A stretch of DNA of 64,000 nt from contig JADLFG010000064.1 of the NCBI GenBank assembly GCA_020845695.1, positions 28,779 through 92,778 on the forward strand, read 5' to 3'. Each line of letters starts with the position of its first letter. Position 1 is the first letter of the stretch. This DNA is from Thermoleophilia bacterium (GTDB lineage: Bacteria; Actinomycetota; Thermoleophilia; Gaiellales; Gaiellaceae). Below are positions 49,080-56,016 of this stretch, one piece after another. The translations under genes were made by a program, and so were the position numbers. A model generated the notes under the pieces. The model did not search any database and had not been told where the DNA came from. It was given only the letters and a program-made list of their open reading frames with translations.

Positions 49080-49221
49080 GCCCGGGTCGCCCGCCCGGGC
49101 CGCGGCTTTGCCGCCGGCTCGCACGCGTCCCGGCGCCGCGGGGCCGCCGTCGTGCGAGTCCCGGCACGCTCGCGCCACGCTTCCGGCACGGTCCGCGAGC
49201 CTCCCGCGCGCCTCTCCCCGT
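49080..49221. other. Structured intergenic region after hemE
   Basis: No gene seen. Contains GCCCGGG/CCCGGGC repeats directly after the hemE stop (49080-49100) and a perfect 8-bp inverted repeat CTCGCACG (49118-49125) / CGTGCGAG (49151-49158) enclosing a G/C-rich loop. Likely transcript-end structures; no T tract. Confidence 0.4.
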
Positions 49222-49227
49222 TAGGCT
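49222..49227 (+). promoter_or_regulatory. -10 box ahead of the small gene pair
   Basis: TAGGCT. The expected transcript start about 7 nt on coincides with the Shine-Dalgarno GGGAGGAGG (49234-49242), which is 6 nt before the GTG at 49249. Confidence 0.45.
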
Positions 49228-49248
49228 GGTAGCGGGAGGAGGCGCGGG

Positions 49249-49410
49249 GTGGCCCCTTGGCCGGCGGAGCGGGGCGCGTGGCGTCGGTCGCGGCGCCGGG
49301 CGGCCGGTGAGCTAGTCTCCCGACGGGGCCGGCTCCGGGCGCTCGCCGCCGGCGAGCGGGCGGCGCGGCCGACCAGGCGACCACACGACCACCGGAGGGA
49401 AGAGCCCTGA
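49249..49410 (+). CDS. Small Arg-rich ORF, translationally linked to the next gene
   Basis: 53 aa, starting Met-Ala-Pro-Trp-Pro. Evidence for use is its signals, not its sequence: a TAGGCT promoter box, a strong GGGAGGAGG ribosome site at good distance from the GTG, and a TGA that overlaps a CTG (CTGA) where the next gene appears to start behind a GGAGGG. About a third of residues are Arg, with no recognised domain. It may be a leader that only carries ribosomes to the next gene, or a basic micro-protein. A chance frame in GC-rich DNA remains possible. Confidence 0.4.
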   Translation: MAPWPAERGAWRRSRRRAAGELVSRRGRLRALAAGERAARPTRRPHDHRREEP

Positions 49411-49688
49411 GCGCTCGCAGCTGTCCCGACTGGCCGATGCTCCTCGACATCGCGCCCGATCTCCACTTCAAGCACTTCACGGTCGCGGAGGCGAAGCTCC
49501 CGTCGGAGGCGCTCCGCGCGCTCCCGGACGTGGCGCTCGAGACCGTCGCGATCTGCGCCGACATCGAGCATCACGTCTTCAATCCCGAGCACACCGATCC
49601 CCAGGTCGCGGACGCGCTGCGGCGAACCCACTGGTTCGACCTGCGCGAGTGGGTGCAGCGCGCGCCCGGCGGCAGCCCCGTGGGGTAG
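49407..49688 (+). CDS. Small protein of unknown function, apparent CTG start
   Basis: 93 aa from CTG 49407; 83 aa from the first ATG (49437). GGAGGG at 49394-49399 lies 7 nt before the CTG but 37 nt before the ATG, and the CTG overlaps the upstream TGA in the 4-nt form seen all over this window. The protein reads 'CPDWPMLLDIAPDLHFKHFTVAEAKLP...' then 'VAICADIEHHVFNPEHTDPQVADALRRTHWFDL', with an aromatic/His-rich core, so it looks like a real, folded small protein. No family recognised. It converges on hisA with 1 nt between stops. Confidence 0.6.
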   Translation: MSARSCPDWPMLLDIAPDLHFKHFTVAEAKLPSEALRALPDVALETVAICADIEHHVFNPEHTDPQVADALRRTHWFDLREWVQRAPGGSPVG

Positions 49689-49689
49689 A

Positions 49690-50433
49690 TCAGCGCCGCG
49701 AGAGCGCGGCGAGCGGCACGCGGCCCTCGAGCAGGGCGCGGCCGACGACCGCACCTTCGAGGCCGACCGTCTCGAGCGCGGCGAGGTCGGCCTCCGAGCG
49801 GACGCCCCCGGCCGCGACAACCGGTCCGCCGAAGCGGTCCCGCACTCGCCCGAGCAGCGCGAGGTCGGGGCCGTCCATCGTCCCGTCTCGCTCGATCGCG
49901 GTGCAGTGGAGCCTGGCCACACCGGCCGCGGCGCACCGCTCGGCGGCCTCCTCGGCGGTCAGTCGGGTGATCTTCTCCCACCCGGAAACCGCGATCCGGC
50001 CGTGCCGGACGTCGACGGCGACGACGAGTTGCTCGCCGAGCGCGTTCACGAACCGCTCGAGCGAGCGGGCGTGCGAGAACGCCGCCGTGCCGACGATCAC
50101 TCGCCGGGCGCCGGCCGCGAGCAGCTCGGCCGCGTCGGCGGTCGAGCGGATCCCGCCCGAGGCCTGGACCGGCACCGACCCGGCGACCCGCGCGAGCCGG
50201 CCGATCACGCCGGGGCGGATTCGTCCCGAGCGGGCGCCGCCGAGATCGACGACATGGATCAGGCTCGCGCCGGCCGCGACGAACCGCGCCACGAGCTCAT
50301 CCGGATCCCCGGCGCGGAGATTGACGCGGTCGAAGTCGCCCCGCTCGAGCCGGACGGCCTCGTCGCCGAGCAGGTCAACGGCCGGAATCACCTGGAAGCC
50401 CCGGGCGAAGGCTTGTCTCTGCTCAGTTGTCAT
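49690..50433 (-). CDS. hisA: 1-(5-phosphoribosyl)-5-[(5-phosphoribosylamino)methylideneamino]imidazole-4-carboxamide isomerase
   Basis: 247 aa (beta/alpha)8 isomerase, fourth step of histidine synthesis. 'VIPAVDLLGDEAVRLERGDFDRV' (about 15-37; catalytic Asp in AVDLL), 'LIHVVDLGGARSG' (about 58), 'PVQASGGIRSTADAAELLAAGARRVIVGTAAF' (about 88-119), 'LVVAVDVRHGRIAVSGWE' (second catalytic Asp, about 136) and 'CTAIERDGTMDGPD'. In actinobacteria the equal PriA also serves tryptophan synthesis; a role as PriA is possible. The leaderless TAGCAT box fixes the ATG at 50433 and keeps a 14-residue N-terminal extension. Divergent from yerC-his operon, sharing its control region. Confidence 0.9.
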   Translation of the reverse strand: MTTEQRQAFARGFQVIPAVDLLGDEAVRLERGDFDRVNLRAGDPDELVARFVAAGASLIHVVDLGGARSGRIRPGVIGRLARVAGSVPVQASGGIRSTADAAELLAAGARRVIVGTAAFSHARSLERFVNALGEQLVVAVDVRHGRIAVSGWEKITRLTAEEAAERCAAAGVARLHCTAIERDGTMDGPDLALLGRVRDRFGGPVVAAGGVRSEADLAALETVGLEGAVVGRALLEGRVPLAALSRR

Positions 50434-50452
50434 GTTACTATGCTAATACAAC
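50426..50452. promoter_or_regulatory. Divergent hisA / yerC-his control region with inverted repeat
   Basis: An AT-rich island between the two start codons. Minus strand: TAGCAT (50440-50445) is the hisA -10 box, 6 nt before its ATG. GTTGT (50426-50430) and ACAAC (50448-50452) form a perfect 5-bp inverted repeat with 17 nt between, spanning that box. This is where the YerC (TrpR-fold) repressor of the first gene would bind if it controls its own operon and hisA. Confidence 0.5.
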
Positions 50453-50474
50453 GACACCGAGAGGCGCGAGCCGG

Positions 50475-50789
50475 ATGGCGGAGGAGCAGTCACACACGTG
50501 GGCGACGGACGAGATCAGGGATCTGCTCGAGACCGTGCTGGAGCTCGAGAGCCCGGCGGCAGCGGAGAGCTTCTTCCGGGATCTCTGCACGCTCTCGGAG
50601 CTCGAGGCGATGGCCCACCGCTGGCAGGTGGCGAAGCTCGTCGACCAGGGGTTGCCGTACCACGAGGTGAGCCGGCGGACAGGCGCGTCGACGACGACGG
50701 TGACCCGCGTGGCGCACTGGCTTCGCCACGGGGAGGGCGGCTACCGGCAGGCACTGGAGCGGTGGAAGACCCGTTCGACGAGCGGCTGA
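50475..50789 (+). CDS. yerC: YerC/TrpR-family regulator heading the his operon
   Basis: 104 aa from the ATG at 50475 (GAGAGG ribosome site about 10 nt before). TrpR-like helix-turn-helix protein of the YerC/YecD family: 'RDLLETVLELESPAAAESFFRDLCTLSELEAMAHRWQVAKLVDQGLPYHEVSRRTGASTTTVTRVAHWL' covers the whole fold, with the DNA-reading helix at 'GASTTTVTRV' (about 75-84) and the TrpR-type 'LSELEAMAHRWQVAKLV' helix. Its 3' end overlaps hisG by 28 nt. YerC-like proteins linked with his genes are thought to act as histidine repressors (HisR); here the gene position makes the same role likely. Confidence 0.88.
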   Translation: MAEEQSHTWATDEIRDLLETVLELESPAAAESFFRDLCTLSELEAMAHRWQVAKLVDQGLPYHEVSRRTGASTTTVTRVAHWLRHGEGGYRQALERWKTRSTSG

Positions 50790-51625
50790 AGATCGCGATC
50801 CCCGCGAAGGGGAGGCTGCGCGAGCCGGCGATCGAGCTGCTGGAGGAGGCCGGTCTGGGGCCGGAGGAGCCGGGCGAGCGGGCCCTTGCCTTCCCGTGCC
50901 GCAACGCGCCCGTGGAGGTGCTGCTCGTGAGGGCCGCCGACATCCCCGAGTACGTCCAGGACGGCGTCGTCGATTGCGGCATCACCGGCGCCGATCTCGT
51001 GCGGGAGCGCGGCGCCGACGTGAGCGAGCTGCTCGCGCTCGGCTTCGGCGGCTGCACGCTGCAGGCCGCCGTGCCGCAGGAGTCGCCGGTCGGGTCGCTC
51101 GCGGATCTCGACGGGCTGCGGATCGCGACGGTGTTCCCGCGGCTCGCGCGCGAGCTGCTCGAGGAGCAGGGCGTGGCGGTTCAGATCGTGGATGTGACCG
51201 GCTCGGTCGAGGTGGCGCCGCGGCTCGGGCTGGCCGACGCGATCGTCGATCTCGTCTCGAGTGGCAACACGCTGCGCACGAACGGGCTGCGCTCGCTCGG
51301 CTCGCTCTTCTCCTCGCAGGCAGTCCTCGTCGGAGGGGCCGAGCCGGACGCTGCCGCAATCCACCTCGCGCGCGTCCTCAAGAGCGTCGTGGACGCGCGC
51401 GATACGCGCTACCTGATGATGAACGCTCCGGAGAGCGCGCTCGCCGTCCTGGCGCGGCTCGTGCCCGGCGGACGAGCGCCGACCGTGCTGCCGCTGGCCG
51501 AGCCGGGCATGGTCGCCGTGCACGCGCTCGTTCCCGCCGGCGACGTCTGGCGCCTCCTGCCCGCGCTCGAGGCCGCCGGCGCCTCCTCGATCCTGCTCGT
51601 GCCCGTGGAGCGACTGCTCGGATGA
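50762..51625 (+). CDS. hisG: ATP phosphoribosyltransferase, long form
   Basis: 287 aa from the GTG at 50762; first step of histidine synthesis (ATP + PRPP). Long HisG form with C-terminal ACT-like domain (about 215-287, 'MMNAPESALAVLARLVPGG ... GMVAVHALVPAGDVWRLLPALEAAGASSILLVPVE'), which gives histidine feedback inhibition without HisZ. Catalytic part: 'KIAIPAKGRLREPAIELLEEAGL' (about 10-32), 'DIPEYVQDGVVDCGITGADLVRE', 'LRIATVFPRLARELLEEQG' and the PRPP loop 'GLADAIVDLVSSGNTLRTNGL' (about 157-177). A CTG at 50786 (CTGA overlap with yerC) would give the usual N-terminus MKIAIPAKGRL and is a real alternative. Confidence 0.92.
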   Translation: MEDPFDERLKIAIPAKGRLREPAIELLEEAGLGPEEPGERALAFPCRNAPVEVLLVRAADIPEYVQDGVVDCGITGADLVRERGADVSELLALGFGGCTLQAAVPQESPVGSLADLDGLRIATVFPRLARELLEEQGVAVQIVDVTGSVEVAPRLGLADAIVDLVSSGNTLRTNGLRSLGSLFSSQAVLVGGAEPDAAAIHLARVLKSVVDARDTRYLMMNAPESALAVLARLVPGGRAPTVLPLAEPGMVAVHALVPAGDVWRLLPALEAAGASSILLVPVERLLG

Positions 51626-53175
51626 GCGGTGGGCGCGTAGCCGGCATGCGCAGGCTGCCGCAGGGGTTTCGTGCCTACGGGTGGGCGCCCTCGACCGAGG
51701 AGCTCGCCCGCCGCGCGGGCCTCGATCCGAGTCAGATCGTCCGTTTCGATGGCAATACCTCCCCGCTGCCGCTGCCTTCCTCGCGACCCGGCGCGATCGC
51801 GCGAGCGCTTGCCGAGGTGAATACCTACCCACACGGCGGCTATCCTCGGCTCCTGCGCGCGATCGCCGACAAGGACGGGGTCGAGCCCGGGAACGTCGTG
51901 CTCGGCGCCGGCGGCGACGACCTGATCCTCCTCGGCGCCCGCGCGTTCCTCGGACCTGGCGATCGCGCCGCGATCGCCTCCGAGCCCACCTACCCGCTCT
52001 ACCGGATCGCCGCCGGCCTCGCCGGCGCCGAGATCTCGAGCGACCGTCCGGCCGTGACCTTCGCCTGCCGCCCGAACAACCCGAGCGGCGCCCTCGGCGA
52101 GCTGCCCGCGGCGCGCCCGCTCGTCGTCGACGAGGCCTACTTCGAGTACGCGGGCGAGACCGCGGCCGGCCGGATCGAGGACGGGGTGATCGTGATCCGC
52201 ACGTTCTCGAAGGCATACGCGCTCGCGGGCGCGCGCGTCGGCTACGCGCTCGCCGAGACCGACGCGGCGGCGGAGCTGAACCGCCGCCAGGCGCCACTCG
52301 CCGTGTCGACGCTCTCCGCCGCGCTCGCGCTCGCGGCGCTCGCGTCCCCGCCCGACGTCGTTCCCGTGATCGAGGAGCGCGAACGCCTGACGCGCGCGCT
52401 GCGCGCGCTCGGGCTCGAGCCGCTGCCCTCGCGGGCCAACTTCGTGCTCGTGCCGGTCGCGGAGCCGGAGGCGATCGGCGAGGCGCTGCTGAGGGCCGGG
52501 GCGGCCGTCCGGATCTTTCCCGACGCGATCAGGATCTCGATCCGCGACGAGGCCGACGACGATCTCCTGCTGGCCGCGCTCGCGCGTGCGCTCGACCGTC
52601 CGAGCCCGGTAGCGGAGCCGGGCGGGCGGCGGGTGCGCCACCTCCGCGCGACCGCGGAGACGCGGATCGCGATCCGCCTCTCGCTCGACGGGGCGAGCCG
52701 CGTCCACGTCGCGGCAGGCAACGGGATCTACGCTCATTTCCTCGAGCAGCTCGCGTTCCACGGCGGCCTCGACCTGATGCTCGAAGGTGCCGGCGACCTC
52801 GAGACGGGGCCCCACCACACGGCCGAGGACGCGGCGCTCGCGCTCGGGGAGGCACTCGATCGCGCGCTCGGCGATCGTCGCGGCATCGCCCGCTACGGCG
52901 ATGCGGTCGTGCCGATGGACGACGCGCTCGCCCGTGCCTCCGTCGACCTCGGCGGCCGGCCCTGGTGCGAGTGCCGGCTCGAGCGGGAGCCCGGCCTGGC
53001 CCTGCACATGTTCCAGAGCTTCGCCCAGGCGGGCCGGCTCGGCCTGCACGTCGACGCGACCGGCCGGGACGAGCACCACGTCGCCGAGGCGGCCTTCAAG
53101 GCGGTCGGCCGCGCCCTGCGTGTCGCTCTGCGGCTCGAGAGCGCCGGAATCCCGTCCACGAAGGGTCTCCTGTGA
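51622..53175 (+). CDS. hisCB: Fused histidinol-phosphate aminotransferase / imidazoleglycerol-phosphate dehydratase
   Basis: 517 aa in one uninterrupted frame joining two enzymes of the pathway. Residues about 1-330 are HisC: 'DGNTSPLPLP' (about 43), 'NTYPHGGYPRLLRAIA', 'GAGGDDLILLGARAF', 'FACRPNNPSGALGELP', 'VVDEAYFEYAGE' and the PLP lysine in 'RTFSKAYALAGARVGYALAE' (about 197). Residues about 335-517 are HisB dehydratase: 'RATAETRIAIRLSLDG', 'GPHHTAEDAALALGEALDRALGDRRGIARYGDAVVPMDDALARASVDLGGRPW' (metal His-His-x3-Glu-Asp) and 'GRDEHHVAEAAFKAVGRALR ... STKGLL'. The usual F-D-H-M of IGPD reads Y-A-H-F here; the metal-binding His is kept. ATGA overlap with hisG. Confidence 0.92.
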   Translation: MSGGRVAGMRRLPQGFRAYGWAPSTEELARRAGLDPSQIVRFDGNTSPLPLPSSRPGAIARALAEVNTYPHGGYPRLLRAIADKDGVEPGNVVLGAGGDDLILLGARAFLGPGDRAAIASEPTYPLYRIAAGLAGAEISSDRPAVTFACRPNNPSGALGELPAARPLVVDEAYFEYAGETAAGRIEDGVIVIRTFSKAYALAGARVGYALAETDAAAELNRRQAPLAVSTLSAALALAALASPPDVVPVIEERERLTRALRALGLEPLPSRANFVLVPVAEPEAIGEALLRAGAAVRIFPDAIRISIRDEADDDLLLAALARALDRPSPVAEPGGRRVRHLRATAETRIAIRLSLDGASRVHVAAGNGIYAHFLEQLAFHGGLDLMLEGAGDLETGPHHTAEDAALALGEALDRALGDRRGIARYGDAVVPMDDALARASVDLGGRPWCECRLEREPGLALHMFQSFAQAGRLGLHVDATGRDEHHVAEAAFKAVGRALRVALRLESAGIPSTKGLL

Positions 53176-53291
53176 CTCGCGCCGATCCCCCCACCGGCGG
53201 GGCCACCCCGTGCCTCCACCCGCTTTCAGCCTATCGGGGAGATCCGCGCGCGTGCGCGACGGCGTGTGCCGGGGGAGTGACGGAAGCGTGA
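53172..53291 (+). CDS. Cys-containing micro-ORF bridging hisCB and hisH
   Basis: 39 aa. The GTG overlaps the hisCB stop (GTGA at 53172-53175) and its TGA overlaps the hisH GTG (GTGA at 53288-53291), so it exactly fills what would be the only gap in the operon. The product ends with a Cys-rich part (PCLHPLSAYRGDP then RACATACAGG; four Cys in all, with C-A-T-A-C). No known domain. One His only, so it is not a classical His-rich attenuator peptide. It may be a metal-binding micro-protein or just a coupling frame. Confidence 0.55.
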   Translation: MTRADPPTGGATPCLHPLSAYRGDPRACATACAGGVTEA

Positions 53292-53845
53292 CGAGAGTGA
53301 GGATCTGCGAGTACGGCGCGGGCAACACCCTCTCTGTCGAGGTCGCGCTGCGCCGTCTCGGGGCGGATGTGGCTGTCACGAGCGAGCCCACCGAGGTGCT
53401 GGCTGCCGAGCTCGTGGTGCTGCCCGGGGTCGGCTCGGCCGCGAGCGCGATGGCAGGGCTCGAGGCGCGCGGCCTCGCCGGTGCGCTGCGCGAGCGGGTC
53501 GGGGCCGGACGCCCGACGCTCGGGATCTGCCTCGGGCTCCAGCTCGCGCTCGAGGAGTCGGAGGAGGACGGCGGTGTTGCCGGCCTCGGACTCCTGCCCG
53601 GGCGGGTTGTGCGGCTCCGCGAGGGCCGGGTGCCCCGGATCGGCTGGGCGCCCGTCGAGCCGGGCGGCGAGGCGTTCTACTTCGCCCACTCCTACGCGGC
53701 CGAGACGAGCGCGGCGACGGCGCGGTCCGAGGGGATCGTCGCCGAGGCGAGGCTCGGCAGCTTCGTCGGCGTCCAGTTCCACCCGGAGAAGTCCGGCGCC
53801 GCCGGTGCCCGCTACCTCGAGCGCGTGCTCGGGGAGATTGGCTGA
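53288..53845 (+). CDS. hisH: Imidazole glycerol phosphate synthase, glutaminase subunit
   Basis: 185 aa from the GTG at 53288 (182 from the GTG at 53297). Class I glutamine amidotransferase: 'RICEYGAGNTLSVEVALRRLG' (5-25), 'LVVLPGVGSAASAM' (oxyanion region, about 43), the nucleophile Cys in 'PTLGICLGLQLALEES' (about 76-91), 'FYFAHSYA' (about 131) and His-Pro-Glu of the triad in 'GVQFHPEKSGAAG' (about 161). Supplies ammonia to HisF, with which it forms a heterodimer. GTGA overlap with the micro-ORF; TGATG overlap with hisF. A GGGGGAG ribosome site lies upstream. Confidence 0.93.
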   Translation: MTRVRICEYGAGNTLSVEVALRRLGADVAVTSEPTEVLAAELVVLPGVGSAASAMAGLEARGLAGALRERVGAGRPTLGICLGLQLALEESEEDGGVAGLGLLPGRVVRLREGRVPRIGWAPVEPGGEAFYFAHSYAAETSAATARSEGIVAEARLGSFVGVQFHPEKSGAAGARYLERVLGEIG

Positions 53846-54588
53846 TGCCCTTGCCGCGCCTGATCCCCTGCCTCGATGTCGCAGCCGGGCGGGTCGTCAA
53901 GGGCGTGCGCTTCGAGGGGCTGCGCGACGTGGGCGACGCTGTCGAGCTCGGCGCCGCCTACTCGGACGCGGGTGCCGACGAGCTCGTCTTCCTCGACATC
54001 AAGGCGACGCTCGAGGAGCGAGCTTCGCTCGCGCAGCTCGTCCGCCGCGTCGCCGAGCGCCTTGCGATCCCGTTCACGGTCGGCGGCGGCGTGCGCACCG
54101 TCGACGACGCCGCGAGGCTGCTCGATGCCGGCGCCGACAAGGTCTCGGTCAACTCGGCGGTACTCGCCCGGCCCCCCCTGATCGGCGAGCTGGCGGAGCG
54201 GCTCGGCTCCCAAGCGGTGGTCGTCGCGATCGACGTCTCCCGCGGCAAGGTCTACTCGCACGCCGGCACGCGCCCGACCGGGCGGGAGGTGATCGCCTGG
54301 GCGCGTGAGGCGCAGGAGCTCGGCGCCGGCGAGATCCTGCTGACGTCGATCGACGCGGACGGCACACGCGAGGGCTACGACCTGCCCGTCACAGGCGCCG
54401 TCGCCGAAGCGGTCCGGATCCCCGTGATCGCCTCGGGTGGCGCCGGCAGCGCCCGCCACGTCGCCGACGCGCTCGAGGTCGCCCAGGCGGCCCTGCTCGC
54501 CTCGATCCTCCACGAGAACCCGGCCCGGCTCGCCTCGCTCCGCACCGAGCTGGCCGAGCTCGGCGTCCCCCTGCGCGATGCAGCCTGA
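53845..54588 (+). CDS. hisF: Imidazole glycerol phosphate synthase, cyclase subunit
   Basis: 247 aa (beta/alpha)8 barrel. Makes imidazole glycerol phosphate and AICAR with HisH. '[47 protein letters not shown]' (6-52; catalytic Asp in CLDV), '[31 protein letters not shown]' (about 78-108), '[10 protein letters not shown]' (second catalytic Asp), '[21 protein letters not shown]' and '[19 protein letters not shown]'. The ATG shares its A with the hisH TGA. Confidence 0.95.
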   Translation: MPLPRLIPCLDVAAGRVVKGVRFEGLRDVGDAVELGAAYSDAGADELVFLDIKATLEERASLAQLVRRVAERLAIPFTVGGGVRTVDDAARLLDAGADKVSVNSAVLARPPLIGELAERLGSQAVVVAIDVSRGKVYSHAGTRPTGREVIAWAREAQELGAGEILLTSIDADGTREGYDLPVTGAVAEAVRIPVIASGGAGSARHVADALEVAQAALLASILHENPARLASLRTELAELGVPLRDAA

Positions 54589-55147
54589 GCTGAGAGCGGC
54601 GATTGTCCAGGACGCGGCGAGCGGCCGCGTGCTGATGCTCGCCTGGATGGACGACGAGGCGCTGCGCCTGACCCGCGAGACCGGCCTCGCCCACTTCTTC
54701 AGCCGCTCCCGGCAGCGGCTCTGGAAGAAGGGGGAGACCTCCGGCAACACCCTCGCGGTCGTCGAGCTGCGCGACGACTGCGACGGGGACGCGATTCTCC
54801 TGCGCGTCGAGCCCGCCGGGCCCGCCTGCCATACCGGCTCGCTCTCCTGCTTCGCCCCCTGGCTGTGGCGGCGCGTCGCCGAGCGCGCGCAGACCCGACC
54901 CGAGGGCTCGTACGTCGCCGGCCTGCTCGCCGGCGGCCCCGCCAAGTGCGCGCAGAAGCTCGGCGAGGAGGGCGTCGAGGCAGCACTCGCCGCCGTCGGG
55001 GAGAGCGACGAGCGGCTCGTCTCCGAGCTGGCCGACCTCTGGTTCGCGAGCTACGTCGTGCTCGCCGCCCGCGGCCTCGACCCGGCCGCGGTCGAGGAGG
55101 AGCTCGCCCGCCGCGCCGCCGCCGCCGACTCAGCCGCCGAGCGCTGA
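54578..55147 (+). CDS. hisIE: Phosphoribosyl-AMP cyclohydrolase / phosphoribosyl-ATP pyrophosphatase
   Basis: 189 aa bifunctional HisIE. HisI part (about 1-105): '[42 protein letters not shown]' with zinc/Mg motifs '[14 protein letters not shown]' and '[10 protein letters not shown]'. HisE part (about 118-185): '[45 protein letters not shown]', the MazG-like E-x-x-E plus E-x-x-D metal site. Catalyses steps two and three of the pathway. Starts 11 nt inside hisF and ends 18 nt into the convergent hydrolase gene; it closes the operon. Confidence 0.93.
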   Translation: MQPELRAAIVQDAASGRVLMLAWMDDEALRLTRETGLAHFFSRSRQRLWKKGETSGNTLAVVELRDDCDGDAILLRVEPAGPACHTGSLSCFAPWLWRRVAERAQTRPEGSYVAGLLAGGPAKCAQKLGEEGVEAALAAVGESDERLVSELADLWFASYVVLAARGLDPAAVEEELARRAAAADSAAER

Positions 55148-55690
55148 GCGAACGCTCGCGACGTCGGCGAGCGTCGAGAACCCGTCTGCCTGCGCGGCCA
55201 GCGTCGTCTCGTGCACCACGGCGTGCGGGATCGCCCGGCCGTCCGGCCCCGCCAGGTCGCGCGTGGCGGTGCCATCCGTGAGGAAAACGACGTCGAAGCG
55301 GCGCGCGTGCGCCTCTCGGGCGGTCGTGTCGCAGCACATGTGGGTCATGAAGCCCGCGATCACGACGGTTGCCGCCTCGAGCCGCGCGAGCACGTCGTCG
55401 AGCTTGGTGCCGTCGAACGCCCCGGGCAGGTGCTTGACGACGAGGGGCTCGCCCGGGACCGGCGCGACCTCCGGCATCGTCTCGATCGCCGCCGTTCCGG
55501 CCTCGAACACGCCGGCGCCGGGCTGCTCGTGGTGCTGGACGTGGACGACGCCGACCCCGCGCTCCCGGGCGGCGCCGAGGAGGCCGGCGAGGCGCTCGAG
55601 CACGGCCGGGCCGTCCGGGACGAGCAGCGGACTCCGCGGGTCGAAGTACTCCCGCTGAACGTCGATCAGGAGCAGCGCGGGCCGTTCGAT
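55130..55690 (-). CDS. Isochorismatase-family cysteine hydrolase, apparent ATC start
   Basis: 186 aa if started at the ATC at 55690. That frame opens '[21 protein letters not shown]', the family's first strand with the catalytic Asp, and goes on to '[16 protein letters not shown]' (catalytic Lys) and '[34 protein letters not shown]' with the Cys nucleophile (T-H-M-C-C-D). The first ordinary start (GTG 55603) would lose the Asp and the first strand. The minus-strand TAGAGT box lies exactly 6 nt before the ATC, and an in-frame TAG lies within that box. Either ATC is the start of a leaderless message or the ATC is a mutated or misread ATG/GTG. Substrate likely a small amide such as nicotinamide-like or isochorismate-like compounds. 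Confidence 0.7.
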   Translation of the reverse strand: MERPALLLIDVQREYFDPRSPLLVPDGPAVLERLAGLLGAARERGVGVVHVQHHEQPGAGVFEAGTAAIETMPEVAPVPGEPLVVKHLPGAFDGTKLDDVLARLEAATVVIAGFMTHMCCDTTAREAHARRFDVVFLTDGTATRDLAGPDGRAIPHAVVHETTLAAQADGFSTLADVASVRSALGG

Positions 55691-55696
55691 GACCCG

Positions 55697-55702
55697 ACTC
55701 TA
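55697..55702 (-). promoter_or_regulatory. -10 box of leaderless promoter (hydrolase gene)
   Basis: Minus-strand TAGAGT followed by 6 nt and then ATC at 55690. Only 5 nt separate it from the plus-strand box at 55708, so the two divergent promoters cannot be bound together. Confidence 0.6.
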
Positions 55703-55707
55703 CCGGC

Positions 55708-55713
55708 TACCCT
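55708..55713 (+). promoter_or_regulatory. -10 box of leaderless promoter (small protein gene)
   Basis: TACCCT, 6 nt before the GTG at 55720. Confidence 0.5.
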
Positions 55714-55719
55714 GACGCC

Positions 55720-55947
55720 GTGGGCAAGGGCTACGCGGAGGGGCCGGCGGCGGAGGAGCGCTTCGCCGGGCTCGAGCGCGCCGGTCGCGGTCGCGCCGAG
55801 CAGGCGTCGACGCGCCCGGCCGTGTACGGCTCGACGCCTGACGAGCCGGAGCGCCACTTCATCGGCTGGCTGGGCGACGTCGACCCCGACGAGCTGTTCG
55901 CCGCGGGAAGAGCGTGGGGCCTCACGGTCGTCCGTCGCTCCGCCTGA
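55720..55947 (+). CDS. Small protein of unknown function
   Basis: 75 aa, starting 'MGKGYAEGPAAEERFAGLERAGR'. C-terminal 'STPDEPERHFIGWLGDVDPDELFAAGRAWGLTVVRR' (about 38-73) is rich in Asp/Glu, Trp and Phe and looks folded; the N-terminal half is charged and helical. No known domain. Supported by a well-placed TACCCT box 6 nt before the GTG. Divergent from the hydrolase gene. Confidence 0.6.
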   Translation: MGKGYAEGPAAEERFAGLERAGRGRAEQASTRPAVYGSTPDEPERHFIGWLGDVDPDELFAAGRAWGLTVVRRSA

Positions 55948-56016
55948 CCTCCCCCGTTCGAGGGAAGGGGTACCCCGAGCGAGTGAGAGCCGTCCCCCGA
56001 CCGGGTGACGGGGTGC

